DNA of 64,000 nt from Isoetes taiwanensis (GCA_021234155.1 JAJEKV010000008.1:19999959-20063958); one strand, 5' to 3'. Numbered from the stretch's first letter, positions 24,801 through 39,925 are shown. Numbers and translations are program-made. Notes: generated from the sequence alone by a model not told the origin.

Positions 24801-26449
24801 TGTTTTAGATCAAGACCTAGTGGCAGCCAAATGGAAACTTTATCATACCAGCATCTTTACCAGCCAGGCCTTAACAAACGAAAAGGCTGCAAATTCTGCT
24901 AACTGAAATCTCTCTACTTGTGTCCATTCTTTGCTGACAGCAACTTCCCTACTTGAATAAGCTGATGGATTCATTATAAGACACGTGTACTCAAATATAA
25001 ACTTCCCAAACAAAGTAAGGCTTTGATGGCCACCAACTAGAGATTGGGGTTGGAAGAGCATGTTCATCGTGAGGACATGAAGTGTCCTTTGACTTGGGCT
25101 TAGTTGATTCCAAGGAGCATTTTATTTTCAGTTGTCCTCTCAAAAAATGAAGGGGCATCCTTAAATGAAAGCACAAATAAAGGTCTTAATAAGTTGATTT
25201 ATTACTGTTAAGAGCTGAAGGAAGAAGATAGTTTGGAAATCTATAAAAGAATGAAAATCCCCTGGTCTGAAAGGGGTGACGTTAGAAGTTTACAAGGGAG
25301 TAAAACACCCAGCAATACAAAGACACAAACCGCCATTTCAAATGAGAAGCCATAGCAGCAAGGGGTAGAAAGCAGCTGATCTCAGAACCTATCTCAAAAA
25401 GCAATTAAATACCATCATGTTTATGTTTCTGTCTATTTTAGTTATCTTAGATGCTGAATGAAGACGATGCCTCCAGACAAACCTATGCCTGCTGTATCTA
25501 TTATGGTCTCATAGACCCTACAGGTCTGTAAAACACATTAATAACATCCTTTTTCCTTCCAGTGAGGTTCTATATAAGCAGTTGGTTCGCCCAAAGTATT
25601 GTCGAAATGAATTTTCTGCTGGAACTTTTAAAAATTGGGCTTGAACTGCTTTCTAGCATGGGTAGTGCCTTTGCTAAGCTTCCCATGAGCTGCATCTATC
25701 ATGGAAAAGTCAAATCCATTATATGCATTGATGATGACCTCCCATATCCAGAGGCAGCAGCCTGTGAAGGATATTGATTTGCTAAAGAAGAGGGGAAATG
25801 CACCATGCAAGCATTGAGACAAAGTTTTCCCAAATGCATATCCAAGGGACATCGGTGTATGACTCCAACAGTCTCTTCCAACTATCTGCAGAAAATCACA
25901 TTCTCATAAACGTGAAGAAAACCTAACTATTTCGTGAAAAGATCCAAAAAACAGCAATGCTTTTTCTTTCCTGACCTTGCCATCCTCAATTAAAATAAAT
26001 ATATGACCTATTGTTAAAAAACGTTTCTAGATAACCTCAAAATGTCTGTAAAAGCAGATGCAGCTTTAAATAGAATAGGCTTCTGAGTTGGAATAAATCT
26101 GAGCCAAATGGATTGTTAATATTGTTTAAATAGCATTATTTAATGGCTTTAATTTGAATCTGAGAAAATTTCAACATGTACTCAAATGCAACAACACGCG
26201 AATACCTTACTATGATTACCTGCTCAAATAGTCACTTATGTCGTGCAACCTATCCTCATTCTCCTTTGAATCGGAACGAACTTTCTGTACCACCTTTTCC
26301 AGATTCTGTGACTTTTCTTCTAGCACTGCTACCTTATCATCAAGATTTTTAATCTCTTCATCCCTTTCCACGACCTTTTTCTGGAGTATAGTAACCTCAT
26401 TTTCCACAGGTTCATCCTTCTTACCTTTCCCCCCCTTCTTGGGAGGCAT
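21851..26449 (-). CDS. Coiled-coil ciliary/flagellar protein, BBOF1/CFAP157 (DUF4515) family
   Basis: This is a spliced minus-strand gene. Readable exons: 26449-26220 (start, MPPKKGGKGKKDE), 24563-24330, 24192-24027, 23833-23687, 23602-23530, 23337-23231, 23147-22993, 22927 to about 22847 or 22823, 22343-22282, 22174-22092 and 22008-21851 (stop TGA). Most junctions have GT/AG sites and agreeing phases; the junction into 22343 does not fit cleanly. The product is mostly heptad coiled coil. The basic PKKGGKGKK start, the ERASLQDRERLKKEMAVKIE block and KTKKTNVENEHL followed by EKLVVENIDFH match the DUF4515 layout, where ETTKRAI.EN is typical. Family members act at basal bodies or axonemes. In a plant this implies flagellated sperm. 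A large first intron (24564-26219) leaves room for an undetected exon. BBOF1 versus CFAP157 cannot be settled here. Confidence 0.75.
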
Positions 26450-27303
26450 CTTGCTTAATGGACTATAGCCAGAAGCAGTACCTTCTTCTCAGATTGCAAA
26501 GCAATTTAGACGAGTAGAATTTTCGCAGTCAAGGCTTCATATAGGCTTGCCTTTAACATCTATTACAATTCAAATACTACCACTGGACTGATCTTGATCT
26601 TCTCTGTAAGGTATTTTTCCTGCAGAGATTTACAATTAAATGCCTTCAATTGGATTCTAATTAAAAAAAGTGCGGTTCATACCTTCTGTGGTGCAAACCA
26701 TGTGCCAGGTTCCTCCAGATGCATCATCATCAGTCTATGGATTCTTTAACTTCAGAGATTCACCTGCGCTCTCACATCATCGTTTCTGGAAATATTCACG
26801 AGTTTGGCAGGGACACTTGTTCCGATAGCCTGCATAGAAATTGTAGCCCAGATTGGTCCTCTAAGGCTGTGGTAGAAGAAAAACAGCCCAATCTAACCCA
26901 AAGCATCTCTTCTTCTTAAAGACACGAATAGCTTTCTTTATCCAAATAATCAGGAGCCATTCCCTAAGTTAGACTCATGTCAATGGACCAGTAATCGTCT
27001 ATCGTATTCTTTAAATACTTCAATTGATGACAGATAGATGCCATTCCACATTGGCTCTCGCTTTTCCCAAAAAAAAATGCTCATCTGCAGGTCGAATGCC
27101 ATCTTTATGTTATGAAAATGCCCTTCCTAACAGATCTAAAACATGTGCAAAATTGTATTCCCACCATTCATAGCTCTGTAGTAGTTCCTCATAATTTGGT
27201 GGCTTTTGTCACAACATGGCATCTGTGGAAGGGAACCTTCAATGTTAAGCCTGTCATTTCCTTTTAAGCTTAAGAGAGGTCCTGTTGCTAGAAAGACAAT
27301 AAC
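26450..27303. other. Upstream region of the coiled-coil gene
   Basis: The sequence is AT-rich and non-coding as far as I can tell, and should hold the promoter of the divergence point at 26449. No TATA box stands out. Confidence 0.35.
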
Positions 27304-27711
27304 TTAAAACAACTTGTAGGCTAGCCTCTGCGGATGATTTACATATCCAGTTTCAATTGGGAGGGCCTTAATTTTCTTGGATAAGAAGTCAGTTAGCCGC
27401 TTCTCCAGTGCAGCCTCTGAGTTGCACCATGCCAGATCTTGGACAGAAGAAATACTTTGTAGCAATTTTTGATCAGAAATGTCAGCTTGTTCTGTCCATT
27501 GTCCACTGTTGAATTGCAAGGTATAATTATGCCTACTGAAAGGCGTGTTAAAACAAAATCACATCTGAAATGGAAAGAAAATATAAGACCTGTAAGAGTT
27601 CTAGCGGTATAATGTATTCAATGAAGATGCGAGCTTCACTGTAACTTATCTGGATCCTTCTGTGATACAGTATCCATTAAACCTAACAGTCCCTCCTGCA
27701 AAAATAATAGC
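27304..27711 (-). CDS. 3' exons of an unrecognised gene
   Basis: The minus strand shows an exon after a TTTTTGCAG acceptor (from about 27699) reading EGLLGLMDTVSQKDPD, then, in a frame shifted by two bases, ISYSEARIFIEYIIPLELLQ up to a CAG/GTCTTA donor. A final exon after TTTCAG (about 27533) reads RHNYTLQFNSGQWTEQADIS and ends with LAYKLF and a stop at 27304. The two exons do not join cleanly in phase, so either a base is missing or part of the model is wrong. I do not recognise the product. Confidence 0.35.
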
Positions 27712-30189
27712 AGTTTGCTTAAACACCAATGAGTAAGTTGGCAAGAAAATGAGCTTCTGCCATCCTTAAATCAGACAAAAGTTTTTAAAGTAATCTGTTT
27801 AAAATGCACCCAAATGACCACAAACTAATTGCTAAAATTTTGCTCTTTAGTTTGCATATGCACTCAACAATGATGGGAAATTAGTCAGATAGCATTTGTA
27901 ATGCATGTCATTGACAGGTTTAAGATATTAGAAACCGCATGAACAACAAAAGCATCTGCTATTAATTGATTGTGAAAGTAGGAAAATGGTAATGCTATGA
28001 CAGAAATTAAGACATGTACCTACTAGCATGAATAGTAATTCATATCTTGTATCTATATTAGCAGATTATCCGACTCCAATGCGACATTTAGGATGATGGA
28101 TTCTTCTCGATAGATGGCAAGGATAACAACATGTTCAGACGGTCAATTAAATGAAATACAACTACATATCTTACACATTATACATTTAATAAATATATGG
28201 CTTTGTCCACTAGCTTATTCATGCAGAAATAGAGACAATCAATGATACAATGTAAAGGCACTACATCCAGCAAGTATATAGAGCACATAAAACAATTGTG
28301 GGAAGGCAAGAAATTGGTTACAGATATTAGCCAATGTCATGTACTACTGACTTAAGTAGAATTTGCTAGGCAAGTCGCTTCGAGCTGATCTCACTTCTTC
28401 TTCTTCTTCATTTGTTGACTGGATCATCTCAAATTGTACATCAGCCACTTAATCGATGTCAGATTTGCAGTACTTTTCATTGCATCAATTGACCATTCGT
28501 CCAGGCCCCAGTTCTCTATATAAATATGCATATTATTGCTGAAGATGTTAACTATTGCTCAAGAATCCTATTTGCAAAAGAATAGGATGCTCCCATGCTA
28601 GCACCTTAGATGTTTTTAGATCTGAGTTCTTGCCTATATATTCGATCTTTGTGGTGCAGTGGCAATTGTGCATTTGGAAGAAACTACCATCTGAATGAAC
28701 TGGAATATCATGTGGATCAGACTACAAGGTCTTATGCATTTCTGAAATTGGTATACCCCAGTTGTTTACCTTGACACAATCTTACAAATATCTTCTATAT
28801 AGCCCAACGTCTTCGACAAAATTTCCTCTAAGTGAATTTATTTTGTATCTTAACAAAAAAAGTCCGTGGGTAACTTTCGAGAGTAAACAACCAAAGCAAT
28901 AAACAGCATGGGCAAAGCTTATTGGGTTTTTTAGAGAATAAGTTCGATCCAAGAAAAATGCCCTTAGAGAAGAAACAACACACAAAGATTCGGAGAGAAA
29001 AGAGTAGTAAACACAAAAAGAATGAGCATTTGCTTCATTACAGGGAACGCAAAAAAACCAAAGGACAATGCATCAAATACCATGGACGAACCTGCTATAG
29101 ACAACGGGACTCTTCTGTACTGCTGCTGGTGACCTGCACTAGAAGATACCCAGGAACTTAACAGCCATAACCGTGCTCCAAAATTTAGAACACTGATGAT
29201 CGTTTAACCACTAAAATTTTAACATAACCCATTGGGTTAAGAATTTACCCTATTTAATGAAAGATATTTTAAAATTTTAACATTTAAGCTAATAATTCAA
29301 GTTTCGTGTATGTTTATAACATATGATTTGCAATGGTGAGGGTGCAGTATTCATACGAAAATACATGTAAACAGGGGTTTACCAGTCGCTCTAGAATTTA
29401 GGGTTCTAATTTTTCTTTTCCCTCTGTTTCGATGGTGCGGATATAGTAAGGCTCTAGGCAGGCGAACTTCCCTTGCTTTGATGCTAGAGAAACCTTCGAC
29501 TCATTTAAAAGTTTGTAGCTTCGAGCCGGTTTGTTATTTCTTTCTTTGTGAATTTGTAACAGGCAAGCAGATTCGTCATGTTTTCCTTTAGGCACTTTGG
29601 CGTTGCCCAGTTTGGCAAGGGGTTCAATTCCCAAGGTGTTGCCCAATCGTTTGAAATCATATCCTGTAGTGTAGTTGTACCTTTTTTTTTGCAGTCGCTT
29701 TAATTATCTACGTGTCAAATGTTGATGCTAAGCCTTGATGAACATTATTTTGCTAGAGCACAATAATGTGTATTTTACCTACATTTAAAATAGATTGGTT
29801 TCTAAAGGGTCGTTCAGCTACATCAGGATCAGAGCGCAACTTGGTCATCTGAATCAGAGCATTGCAAGCATAGTGGAAGGCATAGCAAAAGGTAGCGATG
29901 TACTCCTATATCGAGTATCTACCGGTCAAACTTGTATTCATTTTTCTGTTAAGGTTGTAAAGGCCCTAAATTGTAGAGCCACATCAGCATTTGACCTCGT
30001 CAAACGCTGGACTACACATCCAAGGTTGCATATCGTGGTATATTCCATGGGATATTCTTTGTGACCTGGGTCGGCTTCTGGATCACTTGCAAGACAGCCC
30101 TCGTGAGGACCCTTGAATCAAACAGGCAGACCTTGAGTATAGAGTGTCGCGCAGGATTTTACAAAAGGGCTAAGAAATAATGAACACAA
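27712..30189. other. Gene-free AT-rich stretch
   Basis: No exon is recognised with confidence. An 82-codon open frame at 29398-29646 on the minus strand has no recognisable motif. Confidence 0.35.
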
Positions 30190-30425
30190 AGAACAGCTAA
30201 AAGAACAAATGAAACATCAATGACAAAATTTCCATGAATCTACACAGAAACAAGGGAAATACGCGAAGAAATATGCCAAGATCGGCAAAGAATCTGATAT
30301 ATGATGAAGAAGCCAGAATACGATGACCCAAAGGCAAGCAGAAACACGAGGGAGATGCCTAGAAGGCTCAAGACTGGCGTTGAACCAGAATGGTTTGACA
30401 AGGAGGAGGTGCCTCTATATATATC
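30190..30425 (-). repeat. Gypsy LTR fragment
   Basis: Shares blocks in order with 51790-51985: GATCGGCAAAGAATCT, ATATATGATGAAGAA, GAAGGCTCAAGA and GGAGGTGCCTCTATAT. The minus-strand TATATATAGAGG looks like the LTR TATA region. It directly abuts the truncated integrase. Confidence 0.6.
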
Positions 30426-31230
30426 TAGGCCATTGCTTCAGAGTTTGATTAATGCGCTCTGCTTGTCCATTACTTTCTGGATGATGACCGGATGTTAGTG
30501 AACAGTCAATATGCAGTAACTCCAAAAGCCGCTTCCAAAATCCTGCAATGAACCGAGGTCCCCGATCACTGAAAATACTATCTGGCAATCCATGACGTGT
30601 GACTACTTCACATAGAAGAAGATCAGTTGTTCCCTCACTGATGCTGGTGACGTTGCAGGGAATGAAATAAGCCATCTTAGAGAAAACGATCAACATCAAT
30701 CATAATGGCATCATAATCCCAAGAGAGTGGCAGCTCTGGAATAAAGTTTATAGATATATACTCTTCTAAGGTCCATCTAGAACCGACGGTGGCTGAAGAA
30801 GATCATGCGAAAGATGTCTTGAAATCTTTGCTCGGCAGCAGATATCACAATATCGAATAAAAACTTCGACAGAAGAATGAGGTCCAGGCCATCAATACTC
30901 TCAACTAATAAGTTCAAGAGTCTTGGCTACTCCAAAATGTCCGGCCATAGGTGAGTCATGCCAAGCCCGGAGAACCCAAAGCCTAGAAGCACCATCTGGC
31001 ACATACAGAAGCCCATCACAGAGTAAGAATCCATCTCGAATCTCAAAATAGTCATAATCCAATCGCATTTGCCAAGAAGATGATGCAGTGCCAAGATGTG
31101 AGAATACATCTTGAGCCAATGGATCGGAAGGCAGAGATGCCCAAATGGACTCTAACAAGATTGTATCATGAGGCATCTCAAACAAAGTGATGGGAAGTTT
31201 AGAGAGTACTAAAGAGTAGAGGAAGAACAT
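30426..31230 (-). pseudogene. Ty3/Gypsy integrase fragment
   Basis: The minus strand first gives the zinc-binding end region (GLLYVPDGASRLWVLRAWHD then SPMAGHFGVAKTLELIS), and then, after a gap, the catalytic core with FSDRGPRFIAGFWKRLLELL and HHPESNGQAERINQTLKQW. These match the D and D-x35-E blocks of Gypsy integrases, which insert the cDNA into host DNA. Frames are broken between about 30700 and 30900, and the C terminus is missing. The style of the protein (DGLLYVPDG, HDSP.AGHFG) fits the element at 48.2-52 kb. Confidence 0.75.
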
Positions 31231-31269
31231 ATATTTTGTCTGATATCACCAACAATCTGAAGACTTTGT

Positions 31270-31440
31270 TTGAGCAAATATCTTTTGCGCAAACTCCAAT
31301 TTGAAAACTTTTACACGTAGGGATAAATATGGTTACCTGCAGTGGAGCCAAAAAAGAGGGTAAATGCACAAGCCACACACAGGTAAACTAAAAACCCATC
31401 CGGCTTAACGCCCTTCGCCATTTAACAACTTTACGTTGAA
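31270..31440 (+). repeat. Dispersed repeat, member 2
   Basis: Related to 5440-5610 through GGTTACCTGCAGTGGA, GGTAAATGCACAAGCCAC and CGGCTTAACGCCCTTC. Confidence 0.65.
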
Positions 31441-33776
<2,336 letters not shown>

Positions 33777-34780
33777 ATTATCATGCCCCTTAGGACCTTG
33801 AGGTCATGGAGCAGCAATTACACTTAAATGCTTAATTGTACTTGAATCAGAAATAATCTATGAGATTCAACCTTTTTAAGATAACATCCTAGAGTTTTTG
33901 GATCCATATCTAGGAGACTATGAAAATTACGAAAACCGATGTCAAAGGAATCTCTAATTTTTGCATATGCTGTGCATGTTAAAAGCACATGCACTTCATC
34001 CTCGATATCTCCATCTTTGCATACCGAACAAACCCGGTTATCCCTTGGGATACCTGCCCATCTGCCCCTCTCTATGTGGAGCTTATGGGAACCTGTGCGG
34101 TATCGTGCAATGGTCTGCTTCAGGTGTAGTGGAATCCTGGCCCGAAGGTATGTTTGGTCCGAATACACAATCATCGGATTTATCTCCGTCATGTAATATA
34201 TCATCTTAGTGTCAGGTTCTTCCCAGATCCGCTTCAGTGCTAGTGATTGCACCAAGTCTCGTACACCAATTTCAGAGTCAGACCAACTCATTCTACTTAT
34301 ACCCAGCCCAGTCCAATACATCCTTATACCAGCCCACAGTCATGGAAGCTTCCATTGCTTTTTTTGGAATCCGATCGTCATCCAAAGTAAATAATCTATT
34401 CACAAATGTGATGGTCTGGATCAGTGCCTTCACCTCAAGTGATAATAAACCCGAGCATAATAGGATATGGGGCTTGCTGCTTAATGCCAAACTCCTCTTG
34501 CAAGAATAGCTTCTGAATACTCTCAACCTGCTTCCATAATCCTTTAGACAGAGCCGGTCCCCAGATTGGAGCACCATACAGGATTACTGTTTGGACCAGA
34601 GTTTTGAAAAGTAATCTCCTCAACCCCCAATCTTGTAAAGATGCCTTACGACATCGCCGGAGCATTCCGTATAAGGCTGTTTTTCCTCCTGCTATTTGCT
34701 TCTTAATGCATTCCTTCCACTTATAATTTGCGCTGAACTCTAGACCAAGGTATTTATAATTACTTACAGCATTCTAGCCT
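33777..34780 (-). mobile_element. LINE (non-LTR retrotransposon) 3' end, copy 1
   Basis: Minus-strand fragments in two or three frames give the end of a non-LTR reverse transcriptase: SNYKYLGLEFSANYKWKECI, then TLVQTVILYGAPIWGPALSK (the classic LYG-x-x-x-W-G block). The C-terminal cysteine module follows, GRWAGIPRDNRVCSVCKDGD then EDEVHVLLTC. Coding ends at 33824. The 3' UTR ends with the hairpin GACCTCAAGGTC followed by (ATT)n(ACT)n, the tail on which the microsatellite lies. The copy is 5'-truncated, and frameshifts make it dead. Confidence 0.8.
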
Positions 34781-35079
34781 AAACATATGCAGCATATGCG
34801 AAGCAGGAAACCTAAAGAAAAACCCAAAGAAAAGCTCTAAATACACTATTAGCTATATGATAGAACCTGAGATGATAAGTAGGAGAGCTAGGTTATACAT
34901 GTTTGCTTGTCCCATTTGTAGCTCAAAATGAATAAGATTAGATCTATGCATGAGATATTTTCTGGCTTCTAAGATGGCATTACCTATACTGATGGAGGCA
35001 TGCCAACATTGTTCATGTCCTTTTTCGACGGATCTAAACCACTTTTGGTTGCTCCTGACACTTTATGTCCCTATAAAGA

Positions 35080-35545
35080 AGAATAGAATAGAATAGAATA
35101 GAATAGAATAGATTTTTTAACGTCCACGGAGACCAATAGGTCATGGGACCCATACAATGGGCTAGTACAATCATTACTATTAAAAAACCCCTGCCTTAAA
35201 AGGTTTTCAAGGGAAAAACCTTTGCAGTAATGATGATACTAGACAAGCGGAGATAATGACTACTGAGGGCTCAGTAATTGCAGATGTTTATCTAGAACCT
35301 CAAGTATGTATAATGCCAAGTCATGCACAAATGGTGCTCTGAGAAGTTGTGGAAGCGTGGAATGGAATGCTAAGGTCAAAAAATGATTCCGGACTATCTC
35401 AAAAGCAGGGCAACTCAGAAGAGTATGGCTTTCATCTTCAATAACCTGTAACTGGCAACAGGCACATAGTCTCGCTTCTTGCGGCAATTGTGGCCGCTCC
35501 CATCTACCTGTCTCAATCCGTAGCCTGTGGGACTATAATTAGGCT
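35080..35545 (-). mobile_element. LINE 3' end, copy 2 (5'-truncated)
   Basis: The minus strand reads RLRIETGRWERPQLPQEARL followed by CACCQ and EDESHTLLSCPAFEIVRNHF, the same cysteine-rich C-terminal module as copy 1. Coding stops at 35260. The 3' UTR carries GACCTATTGGTC, matching the hairpin position in copy 1, and ends in a (TATTC)n tail at about 35081-35112. The Tat-like LTR element begins a few bases upstream of its truncated 5' end. Confidence 0.75.
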
Positions 35546-35563
35546 AATATTGAAAGCACAGTC

Positions 35564-37437
35564 TGTTGCCCCTTGAAGTGGCAACATGAAGAAGAAATGA
35601 AGATATGAAGAAAATTCTAAGTATTGGAGGAGCTATTAAGGAAAGGTATCAGGCTGAAAGAGAATCTAGGCCAGGTGAGTACCCCTGCCAAATCCTTTAG
35701 CCAAAATTAGCCATCCTTGATTTTTCCCAAATTTTTTGAGCCTATCTCCCATTTCTCCTTGAATTTCCACTATCGCTAGCCAAATATGCTTCTAAAGATG
35801 CCTAAAAATCCCAAAATGCCAAAAAATCTATACCTTTGCCAAGTGGCATCCTAGTCATCATCCAAAAGTGCCAAAGATGTCAAAAAGTCAAGTGAAAGTC
35901 AAAATAGAAAGTCAAAAGGCACACTTTCCAAAAAATACCCTTGCCACGTCATCAAGAGTCAAAATGCCACCTAGGATGGCCACCTTGCTCACAAAAATGC
36001 TTTGTCATCCAACTTTGGTTATATCTTTGCCACTTGGGTCAAAATCATGCCACCTCATCAAAAATATCAAGGGGCATTTAAAATTTGAGGAAATCCACTT
36101 AGGCAAAAGCCATGTTTGACCTTGCCACATCATCCTTCATTATGCCAAGTCATCATTTCATCATGTCCGGTCACCATTGATTCACCTTTTTTAGCCAAAA
36201 AATCAAAGTGCCATTTTCCAAAATTTGACCACCTCACCATGTTGCCCTAATGAAAATATGCCACGGCACAAAAATTTCAAAAAAGACCTTATATAGACCC
36301 TTGAATTCCAATTCTTGGGAATCGTGCCCTTTGAGAAAATGTAAAAAAATTGTCCTATTCTACCACCCCGACCTAGATTCCTTTTCACCCAATCACCCCC
36401 CCCTCCACGTGGCTCACCGGGTGTGGGGCGGTGGAGGTACCGAATCCCACGTGGGCAAGACCGTCAATTTAAGAGTTTCGTGGATCGAGCTATATATACG
36501 GTGACTTTTTTGATTTAGGCGTGGGATATATCCTTGAAGAAAATCCGGCCAAGATCCATTAGGGTTCTATGATTTCACCGGCTTCCGCACTTTGAGTGAT
36601 GCAGGAAGCGATTCGCGATCATAATCGACCCTCACGGAACCAATCGAATCATGAAGAGGATGCGAATTAATGGAGATCATGCCAAAACGAGAATATTGCC
36701 TATTTTTGGGAAAGAAGAGTTAGGTGGCCATATGCGGACAAATTGGAGCTCTAACTACCTTGACACGAGGTCTATAAAGATGATCAGAGCATTATTCCAC
36801 ATCAAAGAGGAGATTTTTGATTAGAAACCGCCCTTGTTCTTGAAAGCCAAGATTTTGGAAGTCTTTGATACAAATTCTATTTGAGTGATCAAATGGATTA
36901 CGGACGATTGTATTATGTTCCTAAGATAATCGAGAAAAGTTTTCTTGAGCAATCCATGGTGTTCCCCCCTTTCTTCAATCGATTTTGAGAGTTTTTCAAA
37001 AAATAGGGTTTTCCCATTTTTTATGTGCCGATCCACTTACGGCGAACTTTGCCAATTTCCCACCAATCTTGATCAACAAATGAGTTGAAATCAATTCAAG
37101 TTATCGATATTATCTAGATTTAGCTAAACAAATAGCTATTCCGCGAATTTGCTCAAATATTCCATTTGCATTCAAAGGAAGTTTGATTTGCATCCAAAGT
37201 TTTTTCTTCAATCATTTTCACCACTTTGTTCTGAGAAAACATCCGGTCATACACCCGCATTCACATATCACCTTATTTCCTCACATTTGCACCTCTTTTC
37301 TCATCTTTTCACATCCCCTCACCACACCTTTGGCTCTCTGCACCTAAACACGAGAATTTGGCAAGTATCTTTTAGGAAATCCCACAATTTAGAGATTTGT
37401 GCATCACGGTTTTGCAAGGATTACGTGAAAGGCAACA
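35564..37437 (+). repeat. 5' LTR of the Tat-like element
   Basis: 1874 bp, TGTTGCC...GGCAACA. A TATA-like CTATATATAC lies at about 36488-36497. It matches the 3' LTR throughout, with differences concentrated at CG-containing words. Confidence 0.9.
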
Positions 37438-37599
37438 TCTTTTGGAGGTCCCTCTGGGATTCTCTAAAAACTCTTGCAAAAACTTGAGAACCCTCATGGT
37501 GAGGCACCCAAGGAAGACTGGTACAGATATGGATGGTGATGGAGAGCCTAGCCATCTTTGAAGATATGCCTCACGGAGCCTGGGTTGGCAGCCGGCGGC

Positions 37600-38640
37600 G
37601 GCGCCCGGCGGCGGCACACCTCTAGGCAACTATCTGCGACCCTATCTTCAGGTTGGAGGCGCCTCCTTCCACGACCTCTTTATGTGAGAAAGAAACCCCC
37701 GGAGGTATTTCTAAACTCATTTGATGATTATTTTAGGAATCATGCTCCTAGAGTATGACTAAGTTGGAATTGTTCAAGCTTTCTTTATCGATGATCTTGC
37801 TACTAAATGGTTTAACACTCAAAGAAAGATTTATGGTGTTCACACATTTGAAGAGATGAGGAGCGGATTCATTGATAGGTTTGGCGAATCTGTGACTCGA
37901 AACTTTGCTTCGACAACTGCATTCTCTTTCTATTAGAAGTGATGAAAGCATAGAAGCTTATGTTGATAGATTTGGAGAGCATGTGATAAAGTGTGAGTCA
38001 AAGGGGTGTAGATAAACCTCCTTTGCATTTGATCCTTTGCTTTCTTGCATGGTTTGAAGTTCAGACCTCTGATTTTACAAGAAGTTAATGAAAATACATC
38101 AACGACAACGTTTTGAGACATTACCAAGGGTATTTTCCAAAGCAATTGAGATCAGCAGGCTAAGGGCTGCATTTTCTACTTTTGAGCACGTTGATCTTGA
38201 TTATTTCAATGATTTAGAGACTAACTATGAACACATGTGGTAATACGAGTGAAGAAGAAAAAATTCTTTTGAAGAAGATATGAGAGAAGAGATTTCTAAG
38301 TTGCAAGCTACTAACCTTAAAATTGCAACCGAACATGCCGAGGGACTGCAGAGACACTTATGGAGGTTACCAAGCAACTCTCTGAGCTCAAGAAGGCTCC
38401 AACACCCAGAGATGAGGCATCCGATTTCAAGTCTTCAGATTCTACACAAAGTAGAAAACATTGTACCCTCTTGTGTAAGAAATGGGGCCATTGAGGAAAG
38501 TAGTTCTTTGGTCCAAGCCTTGCCCTAGATGTGATAGAAAGGGCCACTGCTTGGTAAGGAGTGCCACGTGTGTGTTCATATTGTAAAAAACAGGCCATTA
38601 TGAAGGCGGGCGGGATCAAAGAGTATATGTTGAAAGATAA
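37600..38640 (+). pseudogene. Gag of the Tat-like element
   Basis: Fragments in several plus frames read FIDDLATKWFNTQRKIYGVH, FEEMRSGFIDRFGESV and SDESIEAYVDRFGEHVIKC, a typical retrotransposon Gag (structural particle protein). A degenerate zinc knuckle (CPRCDRKGHC ... CVYCKK) lies near 38520-38600. At least three frame breaks are present. Confidence 0.7.
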
Positions 38641-38979
38641 AGGTAAGGCGTAGATGCATCCCTCTTCTCATCTTTGTTTCTCGATTCTGATGAGAAGGAG
38701 GTGATGAACTTGAAGAGAAGAAGAGGTCTTGGCTGCTGGTACTCCCTATAGCCTAAGATCCGGACCTCGACAAGCCAACATGTCTAGAAATAGCATAGCT
38801 CCCCTCCCTCTGTGATTACAGAGCCGGTTTCACCTCAAAATGACAGGGCCTGCTGTGTTGGGTGAAGTTGACCAGGTGTTGAAGTCTACTAGAGTCACCC
38901 TAGATGTTTTGACCTTGTTAAGAATAGCACCTTCCTATAGAGAGCGTGTCAAAACACTTATAGAGGAGAATTAGGAACC

Positions 38980-39330
38980 TATTGTCCACAACATTTCTAG
39001 AGTTGGGAAAGAGACCGGTATATTCTCATGTGAAGCTCAAGTCGAGGGTAAAACACTCTCTAAAGTCATCTTGGATGGAGGCTCGGTATAAATATCATGC
39101 CTTTACATATTATGGACTCTTTAGAGTTAAAAATCACTTCTGTGACCCCAATTATTCTAAAATCTTTTGCTAATGAGAGTGTACAACCAAAAGGAGTCGT
39201 TAATGATGTCTTGGCGGATGTAGGGGGCATCAAGATGACCACGGACTTTGTTGTAGTACGGTTCCTTCGATTGGCAGCTATGACCTTCTTTTGGGGGAAA
39301 TGGCTGAGTGGGGTGGTTTTGCAAAAGCGG
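38980..39330 (+). pseudogene. Aspartic protease of the Tat-like element
   Basis: Reads CEAQVEGKTLSKVILDGGS followed, after a frame change, by NIMPLHIMDSLEL. DGGS is the retropepsin active-site loop (normally D-T/S/G-G-S/A) of the enzyme that cleaves the polyprotein. It is followed by FANESVQPKGVVNDVLADVG, the usual flap/core continuation. Confidence 0.65.
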
Positions 39331-39455
39331 TTGGGGAGGAGGTAAATGCACAATAACGGATGGTAAGCAAGAAGTCACACTCTACAACCGGAAGGTAAAC
39401 TCAAGAAGAATTTGCCTTTTCAATTGATGATGCACTAATTTATAAAGATGTAGGT

Positions 39456-39925
39456 GTGTACAACATCTATGTAGATCCACTTTTGGAAGAAGAAGAGCAA
39501 AAACTTGATGAGCATACTCATACATTGTTCTTTGATGGCGGTTGTAGCGAGAAGTTGAGCCCTAGCCCGTCTTTGCTGCCATCATTAAAAGCCCGAGAGG
39601 CTTTTGGCCGATTGGCTAAAAGCGACAAGAATTCACAAAAATATAACCTCTAATGAGGCAGAGTATCAAGCTTTGATTGCGGGTCTCCAAGAAGCTTACA
39701 TGATGGGAATCAAGAAGAATTTGAATATAAAGGGGACTCTCGGCTATTTCGTGTGCAATCAAGTCCAAGAGGTATACCAAACCAAGCATTCAAGGTTAGT
39801 ACAACTTAAAGAAGAGGTTTTGGGACTGTTAGACAAATTTGAGGCCTGGACTATAGAGCATATCCCTAGGCATTTGAATAGTGAAGTAGACAGGCTAGCT
39901 AAAGGTACCATATTGGATTTTTTAG
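39456..39925 (+). pseudogene. RNase H-like domain located before RT (archaeal-type/aRNH-like)
   Basis: Reads TLFFDGGCS, then after a frame change SNEAEYQALIAGLQEAYMMG, and EHIPRHLNSEVDRLAKG. These carry the D, E-A-E-Y-x-A-L and N-x-x-x-D-x-L-A blocks of plant-type/archaeal-type RNase H, which degrades RNA in RNA-DNA hybrids. In Tat elements a second RNase H normally lies between the first RNase H and integrase; here it is upstream of reverse transcriptase. One frameshift near 39600 is present. Confidence 0.75.

Noticed and set aside
24843-25067. Additional exon of the flagellar gene (SKEWTQVERFQLAEFAAF)
   Set aside because: It does not look like coiled coil, has no clean donor, and was not needed to join the neighbouring exons; kept out of the model.
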